Of a stretch of 21,793 bases of DNA, positions 8,165 through 14,053 are shown piece after piece. Each line of letters starts with the position of its first letter. Position 1 is the first letter of the stretch. Under the pieces are notes generated by a model, which was given only the letters and a program-made list of their open reading frames with translations, had not been told where the DNA came from and made no database searches. A program made the translations under genes and the position numbers. Source of the stretch: a virus; the IMG/VR virus record IMGVR_UViG_3300017779_000188, positions 1 through 21,793 of that record; one strand, written 5' to 3'.

Positions 8165-8193
8165 TTTACTATTTAGTCAAGACCTGCTATAAT
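8165..8193 (+). promoter_or_regulatory. Promoter of the plus-strand island
   Basis: TTTACT (8165-8170), 17 bases, then TATAAT (8188-8193), with TGC before the -10 as an extended -10. It is back to back with the minus-strand promoter at 8121-8149, so the 124-base gap is a divergent control region. An AAAGGAGG site follows for the first gene. Confidence 0.7.
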
Positions 8194-8219
8194 AAAGGTG
8201 TGTAGCAAAGGAGGCCTTT

Positions 8220-8447
8220 ATGGCTGAACTAGAGATTATTGCCCAAGATGAAAGGCAAAAAATCTTCAAAGTAGGAGATAGAACCATTTATCTCAGTTGG
8301 AATAAATGGGCTAATTGTTGGGAAGCAGAAATATTTCGTCTAATACAAGACCAATATGGTCGTTTTGTAAACGAATATACTACTGCTGTAACAGGCAACT
8401 CTGAAAAAGAAACAATACAAGAAGCAATACAAACTAAAATAGATTAG
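8220..8447 (+). CDS. Small conserved-looking protein, first gene of the plus island
   Basis: A 75-residue soluble protein with alternating beta-strand-like segments (IIAQDERQKIFKVGDRTIYLSW...) and a short C-terminal helix. Two Trp and one Cys lie in WNKWANCWEAEIF. The ribosome site AAAGGAGG is five bases from the ATG and is one of the strongest in the window, so good expression is likely. I recognise no family. It sits alone between two promoters and resembles small early phage proteins in size. Confidence 0.8.
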   Translation: MAELEIIAQDERQKIFKVGDRTIYLSWNKWANCWEAEIFRLIQDQYGRFVNEYTTAVTGNSEKETIQEAIQTKID

Positions 8448-8450
8448 TAC

Positions 8451-8479
8451 TTGACATTTTTCTAGAATTATGGCATTAT
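8451..8479 (+). promoter_or_regulatory. Early-type promoter for the transglycosylase gene chain
   Basis: TTGACA (8451-8456), 17 bases, then CATTAT (8474-8479), with TGG directly before the -10. The sequence ATTATGGCATTAT matches 10 of 13 positions of the palindrome AGTATGGCATACT seen at two other promoters. AAAGGA follows before the ATG at 8499. Confidence 0.8.
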
Positions 8480-8498
8480 TATGCTATGAAAGGAAATA

Positions 8499-9035
8499 AT
8501 GATAGCTAGTTGTATGCTGTTTTTAGCAACATTTGGTACTCCAGATGCTCCTAATTTATCAGAAAATCAACAAATTAATTCATTTATAGAATGTAAACAA
8601 AATGTACCCTCTACAATGTTGCAATATTCTCATTTGTATGTTGAGTTTTTTGATTATGAAAATATAGATACAGCAGTAAGGATTGGTTGGTGTGAATCAA
8701 GAGGTAAATCTTCTGCTCATAGATTAGATAATGGTGATACAGGTGTTATGCAATTCGTGTCTTGGACATGGAATTGGGTTGCAGAGAAGTATGAGATGCC
8801 GATGTGGGATGAATGGGTAGTTTTAAAATGGGGTAGGCCTTACAATGGACCAACTTCTAAAATAAATACTGGTTTTTCTTTTACTAAAGTACAATATACT
8901 CCGTATTACAACATTATGATGGCTTCAATACTTGCCGAAGATATTTATGGCAAAACTCAATGGCGTGATTGGAATTCAAGTAAATGGTGCTGGGAAGACG
9001 AAGAGAAATGGAGAAAAAAATGGCTCAACGAATAG
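8499..9035 (+). CDS. Lysozyme-like transglycosylase, possible lysin
   Basis: The 178-residue product has the core of the lysozyme-like superfamily. AVRIGWCESRGKSSAHR (59-75) provides the catalytic Glu at about residue 66, NGDTGVMQFVSWTWNWVA (78-95) matches the G-x-M/F-Q-F motif, and the end (MASILAEDIYGKTQWRDW-NSSKWCW) matches the family's A...G...W..S..CW signature. It should cleave the glycan strands of peptidoglycan, for host lysis or for DNA entry. The first 15 residues (MIASCMLFLATFGTP) are hydrophobic but lack a positive start, so a signal peptide is uncertain. It is unusual that the gene stands in the middle of the structural region on the opposite strand, and no holin-like membrane protein is visible beside it. 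ATG 8499 is preceded by AAAGGA at a suitable distance. Confidence 0.85.
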   Translation: MIASCMLFLATFGTPDAPNLSENQQINSFIECKQNVPSTMLQYSHLYVEFFDYENIDTAVRIGWCESRGKSSAHRLDNGDTGVMQFVSWTWNWVAEKYEMPMWDEWVVLKWGRPYNGPTSKINTGFSFTKVQYTPYYNIMMASILAEDIYGKTQWRDWNSSKWCWEDEEKWRKKWLNE

Positions 9036-9235
9036 ATGTATTGTTAATGAACTTAGCTCAAAGTATTAGCAATCTTGTAAGTAAAATACAAATTTGGATT
9101 TGTGTAAGACTAGATTATTATGTCGAAGTAAAAGAATTTGAAATATCAAGACATAACCATTCTTTTCCTGCTGAGTGGTTTATGTCTGATGAACAGATTG
9201 AAGAATTAGAAAAGAGAGAAAATGGAAGTAGATAA
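9020..9235 (+). CDS. Small unknown protein overlapping the transglycosylase end
   Basis: A 71-residue protein begins at ATG 9020 (MAQRIDVLLMNLAQSIS), where GGAG lies six bases upstream. In-frame ATGs at 8984 and 9008 would give longer forms but have poorer sites. The N-terminal 40 residues are amphipathic to hydrophobic (VLLMNLAQSISNLVSKIQIWICVRL) and could associate with the membrane. The rest is charged. It overlaps the transglycosylase by 16 bases and the next small gene by 14 bases. Being next to a lysin, a holin or antiholin role is conceivable, but no true transmembrane helix is clear, so this is only a possibility. Confidence 0.6.
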   Translation: MAQRIDVLLMNLAQSISNLVSKIQIWICVRLDYYVEVKEFEISRHNHSFPAEWFMSDEQIEELEKRENGSR

Positions 9236-9326
9236 AATAGAATACGAATATTGGTATGACGACAAAGGCAGAGTTGTAGGTAGGGTACCTCTTATTGATG
9301 TCGTTGGATTAGATGAGGAAGAATGA
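9222..9326 (+). CDS. 34-residue acidic microprotein
   Basis: The frame runs from ATG 9222 to TGA 9326 and encodes MEVDKIEYEYWYDDKGRVVG... ending DEEE. It starts inside the end of the previous gene and its stop overlaps the next ATG as ATGA, so it fits a coupled chain. AAAGAGAGAA lies just upstream. It is strongly acidic and aromatic, with no cysteine. Function unknown. The tight fit on both sides is the main support. Confidence 0.5.
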   Translation: MEVDKIEYEYWYDDKGRVVGRVPLIDVVGLDEEE

Positions 9327-9433
9327 TAGATTTATATAATTTTAACTTACCAACTTGTGCAATTTGTTTAGAGTCAAAAGAGTTACCAATAAACAGTATC
9401 TTTTGTCTTGATTGCGAATCGGAGAAGTTCTAA
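9323..9433 (+). CDS. 36-residue zinc-ribbon-like microprotein
   Basis: From ATG 9323 to TAA 9433 the frame encodes MIDLYNFNLPTCAICLESKE and 16 further residues containing a second CxxC (CLDC). The two CxxC pairs, 12 residues apart, form a minimal zinc ribbon or knuckle. The start overlaps the previous stop (ATGA) and the stop overlaps the next start (TAATG). Such micro zinc proteins in phages often bind nucleic acid or host factors, but the role here cannot be inferred. Confidence 0.6.
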   Translation: MIDLYNFNLPTCAICLESKELPINSIFCLDCESEKF

Positions 9434-9636
9434 TGGCTAATCAATTTTCTATTAATGCAAGAAGCCACTATGAAGCAAGTCGTCAAACTAAAGTGTTTGA
9501 CAAAGGAAGACTTTGTGAGAATGAAGATTGTGTAGTTACTTTAAGCCAGTACAATCCTTCAGATAGATGTTATTTACACGCACCAAAAAAAGTTGGACGT
9601 ATTCGTGGACATAAAGACCCATTAAAAGATAAATAA
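9433..9636 (+). CDS. Small zinc-finger-like phage protein (LSxYNPxxxC type)
   Basis: The 67-residue protein MANQFSINARSH... contains CENEDCVVTLSQYNPSDRC followed by YLH, a pattern of Cys-x4-Cys, then Leu-Ser-x-Tyr-Asn-Pro, Cys and His. I remember this pattern from many small hypothetical proteins of actinophages. The Cys/His set is likely to bind zinc. I place the start at ATG 9433, not at an upstream in-frame ATG at 9412, because GGAG lies eight bases before 9433 and the start forms TAATG with the previous stop. Basic C-terminus (KKVGRIRGHKDPLKDK). The molecular role of the family is not known to me. Confidence 0.75.
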   Translation: MANQFSINARSHYEASRQTKVFDKGRLCENEDCVVTLSQYNPSDRCYLHAPKKVGRIRGHKDPLKDK

Positions 9637-9695
9637 TGAATGAAAAAGATTATTGTGAAGATTATGGTTGGGATGATTTAGACGATGAATTATAG
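9636..9695 (+). CDS. Possible 19-residue acidic micro-ORF
   Basis: ATG 9636 overlaps the previous stop (TAATG) and the frame ends at TAG 9695, inside the next gene, encoding MNEKDYCEDYGWDDLDDEL. It may be a real microprotein or merely a translational bridge that carries ribosomes to the SET gene, which lacks a strong ribosome site of its own. Confidence 0.35.
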   Translation: MNEKDYCEDYGWDDLDDEL

Positions 9696-9975
9696 ACCTT
9701 TACCAGAACATCTTACAATTAAAAAATCAAAAATAGAAGGACTAGGATTATTTGCCTTAAAAGACATAGAAAAGGGTGTAAATAGTGGAATTACTCATAT
9801 TACAGACCCCATCACTAATAAGCTTTTTAGAACACCTCTTGGTGGTTTTATCAATCACAGTGAAGAACCCAATGCGAAACTTGTAGAAGTCCAAAGATTT
9901 AGATACCTTTACTTTTTAAGAGACATAAAAAAAGATGAAGAAATAACTCTTAAATATACAATGTATTCTGTTTAG
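9685..9975 (+). CDS. SET-domain protein, putative protein lysine methyltransferase
   Basis: The 96-residue protein is a minimal SET domain. Present are the opening SKIEGLGLFALKDIEKG (15-31), the core GGFINHSEEPNA with the Asn-His-Ser motif at 57-59, which contributes to S-adenosylmethionine binding, and the closing DEEITLKYTMY (84-94) with Tyr at 91, the position of the catalytic tyrosine. The region between the first strand and NHS is short, so the substrate-recognition insert is nearly absent. Such small SET proteins occur in some marine viruses and bacteria, and their substrates are not established. It is the last gene of the plus island and its stop overlaps the stop of the convergent zinc-ribbon gene by four bases. 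Enzyme activity is inferred from motif retention only. Confidence 0.85.
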   Translation: MNYRPLPEHLTIKKSKIEGLGLFALKDIEKGVNSGITHITDPITNKLFRTPLGGFINHSEEPNAKLVEVQRFRYLYFLRDIKKDEEITLKYTMYSV

Positions 9976-10211
9976 AAAGATTGTTTACGTCTGGCTGCTT
10001 TTTTTGCTTTATCTCTCATGGATTGAGAAACTTTAGAAGGGTCAGTATTCCAATCAATGCCAACAGTTCCATAGAGATTAACCCTACTGCTAATTTGTCT
10101 AATACATAGTTTTTTACATTTTTCACATTTTACCTTTGGTTCATCATGTATAGAGTGCTGTACTTCGAAAACATGTTCGCATTTTGAACACTTGTAGTCG
10201 TATCTAGCCAC
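9972..10211 (-). CDS. FmdB-family zinc-ribbon protein
   Basis: The 79-residue protein opens with YDYKCSKCEHVFEVQHSI and continues with KCEKCKKLCIRQISSRVNL, the two-CxxC pattern of the FmdB/CxxC-CxxC-SSSS regulatory zinc-ribbon family. It starts at GTG 10211, three bases after the preceding stop, and ends in a basic tail (KKAARRKQSF). These proteins are short zinc ribbons found in many phages and bacteria, often next to structural genes, with no defined activity. Here it is the last gene of the head operon and it collides tail to tail with the SET gene, without a terminator in between. Confidence 0.85.
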   Translation of the reverse strand: MARYDYKCSKCEHVFEVQHSIHDEPKVKCEKCKKLCIRQISSRVNLYGTVGIDWNTDPSKVSQSMRDKAKKAARRKQSF

Positions 10212-10214
10212 AAG

Positions 10215-10421
10215 TTATTTTTTCTTTGATTTTTTTTCTTTGATAGGAAACTTTTTACATACTTGCATGTAATCGTTAACAATATTATCCATATCTTGAA
10301 CTAAGTTAACTTTTTGCATTCTTAAGCTGTTCATTTGTTCAATAACTGCTTCTGCAAAGATTTCAAAGTCTATACCCATCAACCATGCTTTACGCTGTGA
10401 TTTATTAAATTCTATATCCAT
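10215..10421 (-). CDS. Small helical protein of the head operon
   Basis: A 68-residue mostly helical protein (MDIEFNKSQRKAWLMGIDFEIFAEAVIEQMNSL...) with a Lys-rich end (KEKKSKKK). It starts nine bases after the connector gene and lies three bases before the FmdB-type gene. No Shine-Dalgarno is obvious. I do not recognise the family. Confidence 0.75.
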   Translation of the reverse strand: MDIEFNKSQRKAWLMGIDFEIFAEAVIEQMNSLRMQKVNLVQDMDNIVNDYMQVCKKFPIKEKKSKKK

Positions 10422-10430
10422 AATATTAGT

Positions 10431-11117
10431 TTAGTCGAGTATTGAGGCCGATGTAAAGTATTGCCTTTTATATTTACTTAAAACTGATTTATCTTGATTT
10501 GTCAGTACTTCTTGAGCTAACAAATCTGAAACTGGTTCATAAGTCGCTGAATAATCTCCAAGTCTTTCATTTCTCACTAATTGAAATTGTGAGTCTGCTG
10601 TTTTGTCTGCTGCGTGCGTTGAGACATCTCCTGTACTTTGTTGAGACCCTAGAGCTGCAGATGCTATAAACATTTTGCCTGCTGCTTTTGCACTTACTAA
10701 CTTTATATCTTTTGGTATATCTTCTGCTGTAGCTTCTGTATCGGAATATCCAGCTTTAAAAGTTACAACAATATTTTGTAATCTTATGCTTGAAAATTGT
10801 TTTGAACCTGTTTTCTTAATTTTACCTAATGATTTATAAACAACAAAATGTTCTTGATTACCCTCAGTAAGTGTTACTGAATCTTCGACAAGAGAACTCA
10901 CTGAAATAATAGGTGCAACACTTGTATAAATTTCTTCTTGATTGTTGCCATCTAATGTATCTACAACAGAAGCGTTATACTCTAATTCATAACCGACGTA
11001 ATTTTTAATTGCAGCATCTGCTGCTGGTATAAATATATTGGTTATTGCCGTTTCGTCTGTTGAAGACATATCAACACCAATAACACTTTTAACATCTGAA
11101 ACAGTACTTAGCGCCAT
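10431..11117 (-). CDS. Head-tail connector / adaptor protein
   Basis: The 228-residue product has the N-terminal pattern of gp6-like adaptors that dock below the portal: STVSDVKSVIGVDMSSTDETAITNIFIPAADAAIKNYVGYEL (about 4-45), a helix-turn-helix bundle remembered from HK97 gp6 and SPP1 gp15. A beta segment follows (VVTFKAGYSDTEATAEDIPKDIKLVSAKAA), again typical: Y/GY...A..IP..I..A. At 228 residues it is longer than HK97 gp6, mainly through an inserted beta region at about 50-110. Position after the capsid gene supports it. Cytoplasmic and virion component. Confidence 0.82.
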   Translation of the reverse strand: MALSTVSDVKSVIGVDMSSTDETAITNIFIPAADAAIKNYVGYELEYNASVVDTLDGNNQEEIYTSVAPIISVSSLVEDSVTLTEGNQEHFVVYKSLGKIKKTGSKQFSSIRLQNIVVTFKAGYSDTEATAEDIPKDIKLVSAKAAGKMFIASAALGSQQSTGDVSTHAADKTADSQFQLVRNERLGDYSATYEPVSDLLAQEVLTNQDKSVLSKYKRQYFTSASILD

Positions 11118-11127
11118 TGGCTATGAC

Positions 11128-11367
11128 CTACTTGTCTTCAGCTGGTTTTTGTGCTTTAGTTTCTGGAGCTTTTTTAACAGCAGCTTTTTTAACAGCAGCT
11201 TTTTTCTTTCCATAACCGTGTAATTCAAGATAATCAAGTTGATATTCTTTACCGGCTTTTGCAACACTGTCTGGATTACCTTCTGGGCATTGGTTTATAT
11301 TACCTTCCCATAAAGAACCATCTTCAAGCTTCCAAATGTCTTTTTCTACTTTTATAAATTCACTCAT
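11128..11367 (-). CDS. Small protein with Lys/Ala repeat tail, after the capsid gene
   Basis: A 79-residue protein. The first 50 residues include DIWKLEDGSLWEGN and GKEYQLDYLELHGYG. The end holds a perfect repeat KKAAVKKAAVKKA then ETKAQKPAEDK, a flexible basic Lys/Ala/Pro tail like those that bind DNA. It could be a small head-decorating or neck protein, but I know no family. It follows the capsid gene after two hairpins. Confidence 0.75.
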   Translation of the reverse strand: MSEFIKVEKDIWKLEDGSLWEGNINQCPEGNPDSVAKAGKEYQLDYLELHGYGKKKAAVKKAAVKKAPETKAQKPAEDK

Positions 11368-11392
11368 TTAAAATTTTCTCATTTCTTTTGTT

Positions 11393-11440
11393 GTAATGGG
11401 GGAACTTAATCCCCCATTACTATTTGTTCTTACAACAAAT
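11393..11440 (-). terminator. Two tandem hairpins after the capsid gene (attenuator or mRNA-stabilising)
   Basis: The first is an 11-bp perfect stem, GTAATGGGGGA / TCCCCCATTAC (11393-11420, loop of 6). The second is ATTTGTT / AACAAAT (11422-11440, loop of 5) and begins about 5 bases after the capsid stop. On the minus strand no T-run follows either, so a full intrinsic terminator is unlikely. Partial termination or protection of the abundant capsid mRNA 3' end is more plausible. Confidence 0.55.
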
Positions 11441-11444
11441 ATTT

Positions 11445-12677
11445 TTACATATTTGTTATTTTACAGAATGCAGTTGGTCTATAGACTACGAGGCCTAATC
11501 TCATTGTTGCTCTGATAGCTAATTTTCCTTTAAGGAAAAAGTCACTATGAGAATCAGATACAGCAAGGTCAATTCCTTGTCGCATCACAACATGAGCAGC
11601 TTCTCCGCCACCAAACCTACCAACAATAACTGTTCCTTCTGCAACAGCAGAAGTAGCTACGACTGGTAGACCCCAAATTCTTGGGGCTGCGTCTGCACCA
11701 AAGCCACCAGCAACCATAAATAATGGGTTCTTAGGGGCAGCACCAGATGTTGTAGTAGCGATATCTGTAACTGATGTTACGATGTCGTACCAATCTGATG
11801 GGTGCATGATAATTGCGTCTGGTTCTACAAACGCACCTTTTCTTATTTCTGTAATGGCTTGATAGATTTGTCCTAATTTTCCTAATTCGCCGGAATATGA
11901 ACTATTGTTAAAGCCGGGTAACCCGGTTTGGTTCAATATACCTTTTAGATTAGGTGCACTACCGTCACCACTCAAAAGTTGTCCGTCAAGTCTTAGTTTC
12001 ATCATTGTACCAAGTCTTGAATTGACATAACCTTGAATACCGTTTACATCTGCAAGAAGTTCTTCAGTCACAGGCAAGAAAACACCAATTTTTCTTATTG
12101 ATGCAGTCTTTTCAGTGAAGTCTAATGCGGCTTCAGCTGTTGTTGCCTCTTCTGCTTGTTCAGCAGAAGCGTTTGTGAATGTAGTTTCTTCCATATATGC
12201 AAAGGAATTTTGGTCAGTTTCGATTTGGTCAAAAAGACCAATCACTGCGTCTGGGTCTCTAAGAGCGGACTCTAAGATTCCCGGTTGTCTTAATACTTCA
12301 GGTGGAAAGTTGTTAGAAGTTCCAGCACCTAATGTGGTTTTATAACCCATTGGTGAGAACTTAACATTTGAGTCCAAACCTCTAACTCCAGCTTCTGTAT
12401 AGCCTTTGTAAGCATCAGAATTTACAAATGATTCACCAATTGTTTTAGGTGAATTATCTGATTCTTCAGCTGCAAATACTGCTTGTTCCATAGCTTTTTC
12501 GTTTTTAGCTTTGGCTTTTGCATTATTAGCATCATCGACTAATCCAGATAGCTCGGTGTTTAAAGTGTTGATAGCATTTTTTTGTTCTGCGGAATACTTA
12601 CCGTCTTCTGCAGGATTATCAAATACTTCTTTTAACTCAGCTCTCTTTTTCTGAAGTGTTTCGCTATAATTTGACAT
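11445..12677 (-). CDS. Major capsid protein, HK97 fold
   Basis: The 410-residue protein builds the icosahedral shell. The first 110 residues form a charged, helical delta domain (RAELKEVFDNPAEDGKYSAEQKNAIN...) that acts as built-in scaffold and is normally removed by the prohead protease. The rest matches the HK97 gp5 family: FPPEVLRQPGI, the strand-rich VFLPVTEELLADVNGIQGYVNSRLGTMM, the loop LRLDGQLLSGDGSAPNLKGIL, and the terminal MRLGLVVYRPTAFCKI. ATG 12677 follows GGAGAT at eight bases. Upstream neighbour is the protease, downstream are the hairpins. No separate scaffold gene is present, as usual for this type. Confidence 0.95.
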   Translation of the reverse strand: MSNYSETLQKKRAELKEVFDNPAEDGKYSAEQKNAINTLNTELSGLVDDANNAKAKAKNEKAMEQAVFAAEESDNSPKTIGESFVNSDAYKGYTEAGVRGLDSNVKFSPMGYKTTLGAGTSNNFPPEVLRQPGILESALRDPDAVIGLFDQIETDQNSFAYMEETTFTNASAEQAEEATTAEAALDFTEKTASIRKIGVFLPVTEELLADVNGIQGYVNSRLGTMMKLRLDGQLLSGDGSAPNLKGILNQTGLPGFNNSSYSGELGKLGQIYQAITEIRKGAFVEPDAIIMHPSDWYDIVTSVTDIATTTSGAAPKNPLFMVAGGFGADAAPRIWGLPVVATSAVAEGTVIVGRFGGGEAAHVVMRQGIDLAVSDSHSDFFLKGKLAIRATMRLGLVVYRPTAFCKITNM

Positions 12678-12708
12678 TATATTTTATCTCCAAATAAATT
12701 GCTTATAC

Positions 12709-14016
12709 TTATTCGTCGTCTAATTCAAGTAAAGTGGCCTCTGTGATTGTGGTTTGAGCTTCAGCAAAAAGTGCTTCGAATTCTTCATCAACTTCTTCAA
12801 GTTCGACAACTTCTTCTTCAGCAGCTTCTTCAACTTCTTCTACAACTTCATCTTCTACAATTTCTTCAGTAACCTCGATATCATCAGTAGGAGATTCCTC
12901 TTCTACTTCTGTATTCTCTGATTCAGTTTCTGCATCTTCAACAACTTCTTCGACCGCAGTCTCAACGTCGTCTTGTGATTCAGCTTCTGGAATCTCTAGG
13001 TTCTCATCAATAATTGTATCGATTTCGTTCCACGCATCATTAAGGTCATCTTGTACTGCTCTTAAAGCAGAACTAGCTTTCACCGATAATGTCCTTCCAT
13101 CTTTTTCGCGCAATATAGCTATTGCTTTTGCACGTACTATGAGGCTCTCTAATGCAGCAAGCACATCTTTCACCTCTTCTGAAAAAGTTACCCCTTGCAA
13201 GCTGGAACTATCTTCTTCTGAAATTTTAGTATCTTCTTCTGATGATTTTTGACCTTCTTTGGCACACTTACCAGTTTCGCCATAGTCGCAAGACATTTTA
13301 TCTTTGCCTTTTTCTTCATCATCTGTAGATAAATCTTTACCTTGATTAGCAATTGTTTCTTCATAACTTTCGTGTGATGAACAAGGCATATGTACCTTTT
13401 TACCATCTACATCGTGAGTATGACTACCGGAACAGCCTAATTCTTTTGCTCTTTTCTTTGCATCTTCAGCGTTGTCAAAAACATCTTTATCAAGAGCTAC
13501 TTTTAAATCTGAGTTAGATTCATAAATAGCTTCTTCTCCGGATTTAATTGCTAGTGTGTAGGTTTCTCTATTTGCACCAACTAATACTGGTGAAACTTCA
13601 AACACTTCTAATTCTTTGAGATAACGAACGTCTTGTTCGTCAGTAGAACCATCTTTTTGAAAAGGAGCAACTTCATAATCGTTTATTCTAAAACCAAACG
13701 ACCATTCTTGTAAGTCCCCCATTTCTTTTGCGAGATTGTAAGCTTCTTTTCCAGCTTCAGTCCCCATAAAGAAAGTTCCCTTAAATGTAGCTTTATTATC
13801 GTCAGTGACAATTGTACCTTTACCTATTGGTTGGTCCCACTTGTGTGCGAACACCATTGGTACTTGATTATCTTTAAATCCGGATTTTATAGCTCCGGGA
13901 ACGACAACATCTCCATCTGTGTCTAATGTGTTGTAAACAGAGAAAACTGCTTCAACTTGTCCTTTTTCTTCATCTATTGTTTTAAACTCAATAGACTTGT
14001 TAAATTTATCTTTCAT
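12709..14016 (-). CDS. Prohead protease (S78 family) with Cys/His insert and acidic C-terminus
   Basis: Residues 1-160 are an HK97-type prohead serine protease. FAHKWDQPIGKG carries the catalytic His at 58, LQEWSFGFRI the Ser at 106, and LEVFEVSPVLVGANR the acidic position near 140. It cuts the capsid delta domains during maturation. Usual members have about 200-250 residues and this one has 435. After the protease comes a Cys/His-rich block, GCSGSHTHDVDGKKVHMPCSSH (194-215), then CDYGETGKC (243-251), both suggestive of metal binding. The last 90 residues (from about 346) are dominated by Glu and Asp, with VEEVEEAAEEEVVELEEVDE. The acidic tail could act as scaffold, competing with or guiding capsid N-domains. 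Start ATG 14016 has only a weak AGG site. Confidence 0.93.
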   Translation of the reverse strand: MKDKFNKSIEFKTIDEEKGQVEAVFSVYNTLDTDGDVVVPGAIKSGFKDNQVPMVFAHKWDQPIGKGTIVTDDNKATFKGTFFMGTEAGKEAYNLAKEMGDLQEWSFGFRINDYEVAPFQKDGSTDEQDVRYLKELEVFEVSPVLVGANRETYTLAIKSGEEAIYESNSDLKVALDKDVFDNAEDAKKRAKELGCSGSHTHDVDGKKVHMPCSSHESYEETIANQGKDLSTDDEEKGKDKMSCDYGETGKCAKEGQKSSEEDTKISEEDSSSLQGVTFSEEVKDVLAALESLIVRAKAIAILREKDGRTLSVKASSALRAVQDDLNDAWNEIDTIIDENLEIPEAESQDDVETAVEEVVEDAETESENTEVEEESPTDDIEVTEEIVEDEVVEEVEEAAEEEVVELEEVDEEFEALFAEAQTTITEATLLELDDE

Positions 14017-14053
14017 CTACCTACTCATATACCTTTCGATACTATTAACTATT

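Noticed and set aside
9412-9432. Upstream start for the LSxYNP zinc protein
   Set aside because: The ATG at 9412 has no suitable ribosome site, while ATG 9433 has GGAG at eight bases and forms TAATG with the previous stop.
13188-13406. 72-residue minus-strand frame within the protease gene
   Set aside because: It is a shifted shadow of the Glu/Lys-rich protease linker and has Lys-biased composition from the repeats.
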